Part shown: piece by piece, positions 11,365 through 18,621 of the stretch
How positions within the stretch are numbered: the first letter of the stretch is position 1
Layout of the letters: each line of letters starts with the position of its first letter
From: Rhizomicrobium electricum
GTDB lineage: Bacteria > Pseudomonadota > Alphaproteobacteria > Micropepsales > Micropepsaceae
Reading direction: 5' to 3'
DNA: 64,000 nt
NCBI RefSeq assembly: GCF_011762045.1
Contig: NZ_JAASQS010000003.1
Coordinates: 434,001-498,000 of the forward strand
The notes under the pieces: generated by a model
Told to the model about the DNA's origin: nothing
The model's input: only the letters and a program-made list of their open reading frames with translations
The model's database searches: none
Translations under genes and position numbers: made by a program

Positions 11365-12339
11365 TCATGCTGCTAGGCAGTGCTGAAGAAATACTAAAAC
11401 AAGATCCATCATAAGCATTGCGTCGCGCGGGGTTGCTTCGCTGAGAGATGGTTTTGCGGTACTCTTCGTGGCGCGCTCCGACGGAAAGAAGCTCTCCAAT
11501 ACATTGATGAGCGGCTCTCCAAATCTCGTAGCCGAGACTAAACCATTCTTCTTTGCTGTCCGGAAGAGTTCCTTTAGTTCGCCCTTGCCATTTTTCCCTT
11601 CGTCACCAGACCGAATCTGGAGAAATCGCTGTACCGCGCTATGTGCCTTGGTAATCACCTCCCCGAAATCGCCCGCCCGATAATCAGCAAACATCTTGCC
11701 CAAATCATCACTGACACGAGCATATTTGGGATCGGATAGAACGCCGAGCACTGGTACATAGATTTTCTCGGCAATCGTTGTGTCTTGAATGGGCGCGAAC
11801 CCGCTACGAGTTACTTGGACGTTTACGGAAAACTGGCGAAACAGGTAATTCAGCATATTTGCGAATCGGTCGAACTTCTCGAAGGCGCGCTCCACCAAAG
11901 CGTTTCGCTTTTCCGCATCCATTTCTTTTCTCGCTGCGTCGTGCTCCCAACGGCTAATGTGCATTGTCGCGAACGCGCTCAGCAGACGCAGAACAAGTTC
12001 TTCTTTATTTGATGTCGCCACGATTTCATAGAAATCCGCGTATGCGGCATTCATTCGGTCAAACTCGTTTTCGCCATAAATCCCACTCAGTGGTTTCAGT
12101 TTATGAAGTCGCTTACCGGGCAACTCTCTCAGGAAATTGCGGTTCAAATAATCGACGGCGGCGAGAACTTCACGTGAGCGAGGTTCAATCCATCCCTTGT
12201 TGTGTAGTTCTTGGAGGAACGTTTCACGCTCGGTCGTCTTGAGATCGCGCCAGCACCGGAGTGCGAGTTTCGGCTGTATCCGTTCTTCGATTTCTGGATT
12301 GCCGTCACCGTACAGGCGGAACTCTGGTACATCGCTCAT
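11365..12339 (-). CDS. Orphan protein with abortive-infection (AbiJ/HEPN)-like C-terminus
   Basis: 324 residues, function unknown. The N-terminal two thirds is a charged helical region (EIEERIQPKLALRCWRDL, GIYGENEFDRMNAAYADFYEI). The C-terminal ~110 residues (GEVITKAHSAVQRFLQI, then ELFRTAKKNGLV, ending AMLMMDLVLVFLQHCLAA) have the layout of the C-terminal region of AbiJ-like abortive-infection proteins, a helical HEPN-type fold. The RNase motif RxxxxxxH expected of active HEPN proteins is not evident. Base composition is visibly less GC-rich than all neighbours, suggesting recent transfer. The ATG at 12339 has a strong GAGGGGGTGGGA ribosome binding site; the earlier in-frame start lacks one. 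Confidence 0.6.
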   Translation of the reverse strand: MSDVPEFRLYGDGNPEIEERIQPKLALRCWRDLKTTERETFLQELHNKGWIEPRSREVLAAVDYLNRNFLRELPGKRLHKLKPLSGIYGENEFDRMNAAYADFYEIVATSNKEELVLRLLSAFATMHISRWEHDAARKEMDAEKRNALVERAFEKFDRFANMLNYLFRQFSVNVQVTRSGFAPIQDTTIAEKIYVPVLGVLSDPKYARVSDDLGKMFADYRAGDFGEVITKAHSAVQRFLQIRSGDEGKNGKGELKELFRTAKKNGLVSATRFGEPLINVLESFFPSERATKSTAKPSLSEATPRDAMLMMDLVLVFLQHCLAA

Positions 12340-12475
12340 TCCCACCCCCTCGATATTCCTGCACGAAAGCCTACAACTTTGAGACAACCTGCCAAAGACT
12401 GGAATTGGCGTACATCAGCCAAAAGCGCCTCCCGGAATGTCGGAAAGCAAGCCTTACGAAGGTGCGCACATTTTC

Positions 12476-12538
12476 ACCTCGCCCCCCGACTTCGGGGGAG
12501 AGGTCGGCGAGCGCGTCAGCGCTCGACGGGTGAGGGGG
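12476..12538. repeat. Left member of an inverted pair of structured repeats flanking the DUF559 gene
   Basis: About 63 bp. The outer part is ACCTCGCCCCC-N5-GGGGGAGAGGTCG, with a CCCCCG/CGGGGG hairpin. Then comes an internal perfect hairpin CGAGCGC-GTCA-GCGCTCG (12508-12525), and the inner end is GGGTGAGGGGG (12528-12538). The same outer and inner ends occur inverted at 12910-12978. The last codons and stop of the DUF559 gene lie inside this repeat. Confidence 0.85.
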
Positions 12539-12905
12539 CCGTCAACGCGCGCCAAACGCCTTCCAGGATGGCATCCGGCGTACGCAGGAAATCATCGTTC
12601 CAAACGCGGAGTATGCGAAAGCCGCGCGATTGCAGAAAGTCGGTTCGTTTGATGTCGTATTCGGCCTGCTGGGCATGCTGACCGCCATCCAGTTCGACGA
12701 TCAATCTTTGATCCAGGCAAACAAAGTCGGCGATGTATGGCCCCACCGGATATTGACGCTTGAACTTGTAGCCATCGAACTTGCGTCCGCGCACGGCGAA
12801 CCAGAATTTGCGTTCCGCATCGGTCGGCTCGTGGCGCATCTGCCGCGCATTCGAAATCAGGCGCTGTCCGGCGGCGCGACGGTTCTTGGTGTTCTGAGAG
12901 ACCAT
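12516..12905 (-). CDS. DUF559 endonuclease-like protein
   Basis: 129 residues of the DUF559 family, a very-short-patch/restriction-like (PD-(D/E)xK-type) nuclease fold. Seen: RHEPTDAERKFWFAVRGRKFDGYKFKRQYPVGPYIADFVC, then LIVELDGGQH. Asp60, Glu71 and Asp73 are the likely metal ligands, and RGFRILRVWNDDFL is the conserved C-terminal block. The start codon follows the inner end of the right repeat, which supplies the ribosome binding site GAGGGGGATCA. The final residues (APSPVER) and the stop are encoded by the left repeat. The molecular target of DUF559 proteins is not established. Confidence 0.88.
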   Translation of the reverse strand: MVSQNTKNRRAAGQRLISNARQMRHEPTDAERKFWFAVRGRKFDGYKFKRQYPVGPYIADFVCLDQRLIVELDGGQHAQQAEYDIKRTDFLQSRGFRILRVWNDDFLRTPDAILEGVWRALTAPSPVER

Positions 12906-12909
12906 TGAT

Positions 12910-12978
12910 CCCCCTCACCCGCCATCCGTTGCGCTTCGCGCTTCGGATGTCGACCTCTCCCCCAAGTGGGGGCGAGGT
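12910..12978. repeat. Right member of the inverted pair flanking the DUF559 gene
   Basis: About 69 bp. The inner end CCCCCTCACCC (12910-12920) and the outer part CGACCTCTCCCCC-AAGT-GGGGGCGAGGT are exact or near-exact reverse complements of the left repeat ends. The middle differs from the left copy: CATCCG-TT-GCGC-TTC-GCGC-TT-CGGATG, another hairpin with unrelated sequence. Same architecture with a different internal stem means the structure is conserved rather than the sequence. Confidence 0.85.
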
Positions 12979-13014
12979 AAGCGTAATACCTGAATGCGCC
13001 CCATACAAAAACAA

Positions 13015-13040
13015 ATGGGGACAGGCGAGCCTGTCCCCAT
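13015..13040 (-). terminator. Intrinsic terminator of the GH43 operon
   Basis: Perfect 11-bp stem ATGGGGACAGG/CCTGTCCCCAT with a 4-nt loop. On the minus strand it is followed by TTTGTTTTTG. It lies 31 bp past the GH43 stop codon. Confidence 0.9.
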
Positions 13041-13071
13041 AGTTAAACAGCCTCTGTCTCTGTACGCGGAC

Positions 13072-14577
13072 TTACGGCTTTCGGAAATTCCAGCGCGAGC
13101 GGTCGCCGTTGGGCTCGAACTTCAACAGCGCGAGCGAACTGCGGCCGATGGCGGTGAGCGCCAGCGGTTCGGAGGAGCCCGGCGTCGCCTTCGGCATGAT
13201 GCGATAGGTGCCGTCGGTCAGCTGATCGATCCGCCACAACTGCTCGGCGGCGCCGGTGAACGAAGGCTGCGCCACGACGCTGCCATCGGCCATCGCGGTC
13301 AGCGCCCGATCGGTTTCGGCGATCGTGATCTTGTAATACGGCGCGCCGGGATAACCGCCCGCATCCGCGACCGGCGTGACGGTCCACTTCTGATGCGGCC
13401 GGGTCATATAGTCGTTGAGCTGGACGTCGATCTTACCGGCCGGCCAGTTGGCCGAATCCTGCGCCAGCGTCATGTCGGGAAGCGGCGTGATCGGCCCCTT
13501 CGGCGGCCCGAAGAACGAGAAGCCCTCCGGCGGCGCCTCGGGCATCGCCCCGTTCGGACCGAGCGCAGGCATCGGTCCGCGATGACGCGGAACGTCGATA
13601 CGCACGAAGTCGACGGCAAGCTCAAGCGCCCCGCCGCCACGCTCCGACTGGATCTCATAGGTGCCGGGGACGAAATGATCGCCGCCGACCGGCCAGCCGT
13701 CTTTCCAAAGCAGCGGGCGGATGTCGAGCACGCTGAGGCCGCCGCGATCCATGTCGGCTTCATAGTGCATCGAGAACTTCTGCACCCCGTCGCCGAGATC
13801 GAGCAGACCGAAATGGCCGACGCCGTAAACGCGCCCCGCACCGGCGGCTACCAGTTTGCCGCCGCCCTTCAGCAGCGGAACGCCCATATTGTCGACGTAA
13901 GGTCCGAGGATGTTCTTCGAACGGCCGACGCGAATGTTGTAGCTCGAATTCGGCCCGTCGCAGCAGGTGCCATGAGTGCCGAGCAGATAGTACCAGCCAT
14001 CGCGGTACATCATGTCGCTCGCTTCCATGTCGATGGCGACGTCGACGGCCTTGTTGCCCTTCACGCGGTCGCCGGTCTTGGGATCCAGCTCGACGATGCG
14101 GATGGTGCCGAAATAGGTGCCGTAGCTCAGCCACAGATGCCCTTTGGCATAGAGGAACGCCGGATCGATGGCGTCATTGTCTTCGACGCCGTTCGAGGAG
14201 GCGACGATGCCGACATCGTGGAAGCCGAAATTCGGCGACTTCGGATCGAGGGACTTGGTCCACATGACCTTGATGTTGCTGGCGTGGCCGCCCGACATGC
14301 CGCCGCCGCCGACCGCGTAAGCGACGTAATAGCGATCGCCGATCTTGATCGTGTCCGGCGCCAGACCGCCGCCGGGACGCAGCGCGCCGCGGTGCCAGGT
14401 ATAGCCGTCGTCGGACATCAAGCCGCCACCGCCGGTACCGAAAGTGAAATACTTGCCGTCGGATTCGACCACCGTCGACGGATCGTGGATGTAAGGCTCG
14501 CCGGCGAGCTGCGCCGAGGCCGGACCGCCCGCCAGGAAGGCCAGCACGCCGGCCGTGGCCAGGAAATTGCGTTTCAT
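13072..14577 (-). CDS. Secreted GH43 arabinanase-like glycoside hydrolase with C-terminal lectin-like domain
   Basis: 501 residues. Sec signal peptide MKRNFLATAGVLAFLAGGPASA, with likely cleavage before Gln23. A GH43 five-bladed propeller follows: catalytic-base motif YIHDPS (Asp32), EDNDAIDPAFLY (the pKa-modulating Asp) and IDMEASDMMYRDGWYYL (likely acid Glu). This fits endo-arabinanase or arabinofuranosidase activity on plant polysaccharide. The C-terminal ~130 residues (WTVTPV, LWRIDQLTDGTYRIMP, LALLKFEPNGDRSRWNFRKP) look like a beta-trefoil carbohydrate-binding module. The ATG at 14577 has GGAGC upstream; an alternative at 14613 would overlap the preceding stop as ATGA but adds a pre-signal tail. 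Confidence 0.85.
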   Translation of the reverse strand: MKRNFLATAGVLAFLAGGPASAQLAGEPYIHDPSTVVESDGKYFTFGTGGGGLMSDDGYTWHRGALRPGGGLAPDTIKIGDRYYVAYAVGGGGMSGGHASNIKVMWTKSLDPKSPNFGFHDVGIVASSNGVEDNDAIDPAFLYAKGHLWLSYGTYFGTIRIVELDPKTGDRVKGNKAVDVAIDMEASDMMYRDGWYYLLGTHGTCCDGPNSSYNIRVGRSKNILGPYVDNMGVPLLKGGGKLVAAGAGRVYGVGHFGLLDLGDGVQKFSMHYEADMDRGGLSVLDIRPLLWKDGWPVGGDHFVPGTYEIQSERGGGALELAVDFVRIDVPRHRGPMPALGPNGAMPEAPPEGFSFFGPPKGPITPLPDMTLAQDSANWPAGKIDVQLNDYMTRPHQKWTVTPVADAGGYPGAPYYKITIAETDRALTAMADGSVVAQPSFTGAAEQLWRIDQLTDGTYRIMPKATPGSSEPLALTAIGRSSLALLKFEPNGDRSRWNFRKP

Positions 14578-14609
14578 GGAAGCTCCGGAACGAGAGGATG
14601 AGGGCCGTT

Positions 14610-15386
14610 TCATTGCGCGCTCACCGTGATGTCTTTGATTGGCTGGCCCTGATTGTCGACGAACCGGACGCAGAAGTCGCTGAGGCCCGGCCCGTTGATG
14701 ACGGCGCCCCACAATACGTTGCGCCCCTGCTTGAGGGTCAGCGGCTTCGACACCACATCGTCCATCACCATGCGGCGGTCGTCGAACAGGCTGGCGGCCT
14801 CTTCGCCGTTCAGCTTCCACATCGAGGCGGAATTCGAGCCGACCGCAAGGCGGACGTTCTTCATCTCGCGCGGGCTGTCGATGACAGTCACCGCCCAGAA
14901 GATCACGCCATAGGTCTGCTTGTTGAGGCCATAGGCCAAGCGGAACAGCTTGACGTCGAACCGGTTCGCATCGAGCGCGTGCCAAGCCAGGGACTGATTG
15001 CCGACCTGCACCACCTGACCGTCACGCGGCAGGGTGGCGAACTGGCCGGGATAGGCCTCGTGGCCGAGCGCATCGCGGACATACGTCCCGGTGAACACGG
15101 CGTTCGAGGGATTGGGCTTGTTGATCGGCTCCAGCAGCAGCCAGCGCCGGATAAAGCCGTCGGCGTCGGGCTTGGCCGTGGCCGTCTTGGCCGACGCGAA
15201 ATACGGCGCTAGCGTCCGCGCGGCTTTGTCAGCCTTGGCATCGGCAGCCAGATGGTTGATCCCCGTGAAAACGGGAGCACCGTTCGGCGCAGCAGGCGGA
15301 GTGTTCTGCGCGCTGCAAAGGCCGGACGTTGCCAGAACGGCAAGGAGCATAGATCCCAGCCGCATATGCGTGCGAATTAAGCTCAT
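14610..15386 (-). CDS. Secreted protein of unknown function in GH43 operon
   Basis: 258 residues with a signal peptide (MRLGSMLLAVLATSGLCSAQ). The body reads like a beta-sandwich module found with carbohydrate-active enzymes and esterases: FIRRWLLLEPINKP, then WHALDANRFDVKLFRLAYGLNKQTYGVIFWAVTVI, SMWKLNGEEAASLFDDRRMVMDD and GRNVLWGAVINGPGLSDFCVRFVD. I do not recognise a catalytic motif. It is 32 bp upstream of the GH43 gene on the same strand, so likely exported with it to bind or process the same glycan. The start has a good site (GAGGGAAGCCC-ATG). Confidence 0.75.
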   Translation of the reverse strand: MSLIRTHMRLGSMLLAVLATSGLCSAQNTPPAAPNGAPVFTGINHLAADAKADKAARTLAPYFASAKTATAKPDADGFIRRWLLLEPINKPNPSNAVFTGTYVRDALGHEAYPGQFATLPRDGQVVQVGNQSLAWHALDANRFDVKLFRLAYGLNKQTYGVIFWAVTVIDSPREMKNVRLAVGSNSASMWKLNGEEAASLFDDRRMVMDDVVSKPLTLKQGRNVLWGAVINGPGLSDFCVRFVDNQGQPIKDITVSAQ

Positions 15387-15446
15387 GGGCTTCCCTCTTT
15401 TGTCTGAGCATATTCACGCGCCGGTGCGGCTCAAAATCCTTTCGGC

Positions 15447-15486
15447 GGCGCAGATGAAATCACTTCTGCGCCGGAAAGCGCTTCCG
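15447..15486 (-). promoter_or_regulatory. Adjacent dyads, candidate operators of the GH43 operon
   Basis: Two dyads lie 60-100 bp upstream of the secreted-protein start. One is GGCGCAGA-N10-TCTGCGCC (15447-15472), perfect 8-bp arms. The other is GGAAAGCGCTTCCG (15473-15486), with the AAGCGCTT core and central CG typical of LacI/GalR-family operators. Placement before a polysaccharide-degradation operon fits sugar-responsive control. No LacI regulator gene is in the window. Confidence 0.5.
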
Positions 15487-15557
15487 CGACACTCCGCGAC
15501 AAACCACGACAAAGTCTCCACAAACGCGGCGGCGACGGCATGGCGGCAGCGGGGCGA

Positions 15558-15950
15558 TCAGGGATGCCGCGCGCCGTTCGCGAGCAGCGTGCACGACGTC
15601 TCAATTCGCGTGGTTCGGGTCGCGGCGTCGGCCGCGGCGGCTATCCAATCGGTAAAATTGCGTTTCTCGTCGGCGGTAAGCTGTTTCCATAGCGCCTGCG
15701 CTTTGGGGACGGATTTGAGCGCCGTGTACATATCGAGCGGCACCACTGCATAGCAGCACGGACGGCGCTTGCCCGAGGCGAGACGCGAAGGCACGCTCTC
15801 GATCCGGCGCCGGCGTGTTTCGGGCTGCTTGGCCGCGTCGATCCAACTGATGAAGTCCCGTCGGCCGATGGGCGTCAGCGCCTCCCATTGCGCTTTCGCC
15901 TGGGTGTCGGCGGCGAGCACTTTCTTCAAATCGGGCGGCACCAGCTCCAT
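15558..15950 (-). CDS. YdeI/OmpD-associated (OmdA) family protein
   Basis: 130 residues made of two copies of a YdeI-type helical module: ALTPIGRRDFISWIDAAKQPETRRRRIES and QLTADEKRNFTDWIAAAADAATRTTRIET. Proteins of this family are linked to resistance to some antimicrobial peptides and bacteriocins, and their mechanism is not settled. The ATG at 15950 gives MELVPPDLKKVLAAD, the usual YdeI start; the frame continues 11 codons upstream. Appears to be a single-gene unit. Confidence 0.8.
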   Translation of the reverse strand: MELVPPDLKKVLAADTQAKAQWEALTPIGRRDFISWIDAAKQPETRRRRIESVPSRLASGKRRPCCYAVVPLDMYTALKSVPKAQALWKQLTADEKRNFTDWIAAAADAATRTTRIETSCTLLANGARHP

Positions 15951-16107
15951 GCGCCGAGTATAGCGAAGCCGGGCGCTCTGCAAAGACTGTCAGCGCTGCA
16001 TACAGTACATCCTGGCGCACGCCACCTCCCCGCTTTTTCACCATGGTGCGGCACGTTGATCTCAGCACCGCGAGGGAGGAAAGAAAGACGGTCGTGCCCG
16101 AGCGCCC

Positions 16108-16554
16108 CTACTCCGTGAACCCTCGCTCCGCCATCGCGTCGGCGCGGAGGAAGCGGGCCATGCCGGTCTTCAGGGCGCGGAAACCGAGCTTGCGGTAGAA
16201 GCCTTCCTTGCCGGGACTGGCGTAGAGGATCACGTTGCAGTCGCCGAGCCCGGTCAGCAGCGCCTCGACCAGAAGGCGGCCGAGACCCGAACCTTGGTAG
16301 CGCGGCAGCACCGCGATGTCGTAAAGCGCCGCCTGATAGACGCCGTCGGACAGCGCCCGGCCGCAGCCGATCAGGGTTCCCTCATCGTAAGCAAATACGA
16401 CATTATAGGCGCCTTCGAAGGCGCGGCGATGGATCTCGGGCGCGTGAAACGACATGCCCGCCTCTTTGAGGACATCGCGAACCGCGGTCCAGTCGATGCC
16501 ATCACAGGTCTGACGAAGCTCTATGGCCATGGCGCCCGCATCGTTGCGTTTCAT
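16108..16554 (-). CDS. GNAT-family N-acetyltransferase
   Basis: 148 residues. GNAT fold with the acetyl-CoA loop LPRYQGSGLGRLLVEALL (motif A, R/Q-x-x-G-x-G/A) preceded by YDIAVLP, and a C-terminal GKEGFYRKLGFRALKTGMARF block typical of small-molecule or amino-group acetyltransferases. Substrate unknown. An ATG at 16530 (MAIELRQ) is an alternative start; the one at 16554 is preceded by AGGAATAGG. Likely co-transcribed with the membrane protein upstream, 8 bp away. Confidence 0.85.
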   Translation of the reverse strand: MKRNDAGAMAIELRQTCDGIDWTAVRDVLKEAGMSFHAPEIHRRAFEGAYNVVFAYDEGTLIGCGRALSDGVYQAALYDIAVLPRYQGSGLGRLLVEALLTGLGDCNVILYASPGKEGFYRKLGFRALKTGMARFLRADAMAERGFTE

Positions 16555-16562
16555 GCGCCAAA

Positions 16563-16958
16563 TTACCTATTCCTGCGTCCGAAGCCAGAGCGGGGAGCGG
16601 GCGTGCGCGGCGGCGGTGCGACCGGCGTGCGGTCCCGTTCTTCGGCTTGGCGCGCCTTGTAGCGGGCGATGGCAGCGTCGGCATCGACCGTGCGGCCAGA
16701 ACCCGGCTCGTCATCGCCCGGCCCTCGCGCCCGCGCCCGGCCGACCAGCCGGACGACCCTGATAATCAGCGGAATGGAGAACAACAGGCCGACCACGCCC
16801 AAGCCCAGCACGGTTGGGCCCAAGCCGACCTCCTCCGCCTCCTGCACGGAACCGCTGAGGTCGAGGAAATAATAGAGAAGCCCGGCACAGTAGAGAATCG
16901 GCAGAAGCGCGCTGCCCACACCGAAAAAGGATTTCAGATCCCGCACGCCCGCCTCCAC
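16563..16958 (-). CDS. Small membrane protein of unknown function
   Basis: About 131 residues. Two hydrophobic segments (ALLPILYCAGLLYYFLDL and VLGLGVVGLLFSIPLIIRVV) are followed by a basic, Pro/Arg-rich cytoplasmic tail (VDADAAIARYKARQAEERD, then PPPRTPAPRSGFGRRNR). No family recognised. The listed start is GTG without a convincing ribosome binding site, so the true start could be a few codons downstream. Sits between tatC and the GNAT gene on the same strand. Confidence 0.6.
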   Translation of the reverse strand: MEAGVRDLKSFFGVGSALLPILYCAGLLYYFLDLSGSVQEAEEVGLGPTVLGLGVVGLLFSIPLIIRVVRLVGRARARGPGDDEPGSGRTVDADAAIARYKARQAEERDRTPVAPPPRTPAPRSGFGRRNR

Positions 16959-17027
16959 CGCCAGACCGATACAGGATAACGAGGCAAAACCAACAAATCC
17001 TGAACGCGCCGGCGCCGGAAAATCGGC

Positions 17028-17855
17028 CTATTCGTCGGCCCTGACGTCGACTTCCGCGTCGGCTTCGGCGCGTTCCTTGTCGCGCTTTTTCTCGATGCCT
17101 TTCACCAGCCAGATCGAGACCTCGTAGAGGAAGATCAGCGGCACCAACAGGCTCAGCATCGAGAAGATGTCGGGCGGGGTGAAGATCGCCGCCAGCACGG
17201 TGATGCCGACGATGGCGTAGCGGCGCGAGGAGCGCAGCAGATCGGACGAAACGATGCCGACGCGGCCGAGCAGCGCCAGCGCCACCGGCAACTGGAAAGT
17301 CAGGCCGAACGCGAAGATCAGCGTGGTGACGAAATCGAAATAGTCGCTGACCTTGGCCATCATCTCGATGGGCAGCGCGTCCTTGCTGCCTTTGGTCTCG
17401 AAGCCGAGGAAGAACTTCAGCGCGTAGGGCAGCATCACGTAATAGACGAACGCCGCACCGGTGATGAACAGCGCCGGGCTCGCCAGCAGGAACGGCAGGA
17501 AGGCGCGGCGCTCGTGCTTGTAGAGACCGGGCGCAACGAACATCCAGATCTGCGCCGCGATCACCGGAAACGCGAGGCACAGGCCCGCGAACAGGCCGAC
17601 CTTGGCGTTGGTGAAGAACTTCTCGTAGACCTGGGTATAGATCAGATGGCGGCCCGGCTGTCCGGCCAGCGCATGCGCCAAGGGCGCGGTGAGAAAATTG
17701 TAGATCGGATCGGCGAAGGCGAAGCAGATGATGAAGCCGCCGAGCAGCGCCAACAGCGAATAGATGATCCGCTTCCTGAGTTCGATCAGGTGTTCCAGCA
17801 GCGGGGCCTTGGAGGCCTCGATCTCGGCTTCGTCGGCGTCCGTAGGTCTCATCAT
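17028..17855 (-). CDS. tatC: TatC, twin-arginine translocase core subunit
   Basis: 275 residues with six membrane segments. With TatB it forms the receptor for twin-arginine signal peptides of folded exported proteins. Conserved blocks: PLLEHLIELRKRI at the N-terminus (binding-site Glu and Arg), YTQVYEKFFTNAKVGL, FAGLCLAFPVIAAQIWMFVAPGLYKHER and VALALLGRVGIVS. The start overlaps the tatB stop (ATGA). The window contains likely Tat clients (the retropepsin-like protein at 24968 and the aldo/keto reductase at 38563). Confidence 0.96.
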   Translation of the reverse strand: MMRPTDADEAEIEASKAPLLEHLIELRKRIIYSLLALLGGFIICFAFADPIYNFLTAPLAHALAGQPGRHLIYTQVYEKFFTNAKVGLFAGLCLAFPVIAAQIWMFVAPGLYKHERRAFLPFLLASPALFITGAAFVYYVMLPYALKFFLGFETKGSKDALPIEMMAKVSDYFDFVTTLIFAFGLTFQLPVALALLGRVGIVSSDLLRSSRRYAIVGITVLAAIFTPPDIFSMLSLLVPLIFLYEVSIWLVKGIEKKRDKERAEADAEVDVRADE

Positions 17856-18283
17856 GGTGCGGGGTGGTCGGTTTGCGGCTGCGGCGCTGGCGCCGGTTCG
17901 CCGGCTTCGACCGCGTGCTCGGCGGCTTCGGCCTGGGTGGTTGCGGCGGGTTCTGCCGCGGCATCGACGGGAATGGCCGGTTCAGGAATGGGGTCTGGGT
18001 CGAGGCTGACGGCCGGGCCGGTCATCACGTCGTTCAACTGCTGCTCGACGCCGGCCAGCGGGCGCGCGTTGCGCAGCTCGTCGAGTTCCTTGCGCAGTTC
18101 GTCGAGTTCGCTCTGGCGCGCCATATCGTCGAAGCTGCGGCGGAACTGATCGGCCATGCCGCGGGCTTTCGCGGTCCATTGGCCCATCTTCCGCATCAGT
18201 TTCGGCAGGTCCTTGGGGCCCACCACGACAAGGGCGACCACCAGAACCAGGAGCATGTGGCTCCAGGAAAGTCCGAAGTCCAT
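17852..18283 (-). CDS. tatB: TatB, twin-arginine translocase subunit
   Basis: 143 residues: one N-terminal membrane helix (LSWSHMLLVLVVALVVVGPKDLP) with the TatA/B hinge GPKDLP, an amphipathic helix and a long acidic, Pro/Ala-rich tail. The leading MDFGLSW matches TatB (MFDIGxxE) rather than TatA. Between tatA (20 bp upstream) and tatC (overlapping). Confidence 0.93.
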   Translation of the reverse strand: MDFGLSWSHMLLVLVVALVVVGPKDLPKLMRKMGQWTAKARGMADQFRRSFDDMARQSELDELRKELDELRNARPLAGVEQQLNDVMTGPAVSLDPDPIPEPAIPVDAAAEPAATTQAEAAEHAVEAGEPAPAPQPQTDHPAP

Positions 18284-18303
18284 CAGAAAACCCTAGCCAG
18301 GAG

Positions 18304-18504
18304 TTATTCCTTGCTCTCGGTTTTCTGCTCGACCGGCTTCACTTCGGTCGGCTTGGGCTGGTCTTCGTCCGAAAGGCCTTTCTTGAAGCTTTTGATGCCC
18401 TTGGCGAAGTCGCCCATGATGTCGGACAGCTTGCCCTTCCCGCCGAACAGCACCAGGACGATGACGCCGACGATCAGAAGATGCCAGATGCTGAGCGAAC
18501 CCAT
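18304..18504 (-). CDS. tatA: TatA, twin-arginine translocase pore subunit
   Basis: 66 residues: an N-terminal membrane helix ([22 protein letters not shown]), then an amphipathic helix ([17 protein letters not shown]) and a short charged tail, the standard TatA plan. The ATG at 18504 is preceded by AAGGAGAA; the longer frame to 18588 has no support. First gene of tatABC. Confidence 0.95.
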   Translation of the reverse strand: MGSLSIWHLLIVGVIVLVLFGGKGKLSDIMGDFAKGIKSFKKGLSDEDQPKPTEVKPVEQKTESKE

Positions 18505-18621
18505 ATTGTTCTCCTTATTGTCCTGCCCCACATGACCAGATAGGGGCTGGAAACCCCTTCTTAAAGACCGGGTTAGGGCCGGATGCAAGCGGCTGCGGCC
18601 GGAGCCGTAGTCACGGGTCCG

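Noticed and set aside
12994-14601. 535-residue open frame on the plus strand
   Set aside because: It is antisense to the GH43 gene, whose product has a signal peptide and catalytic motifs. The plus product is Arg/Ala/Asp-rich without family features.
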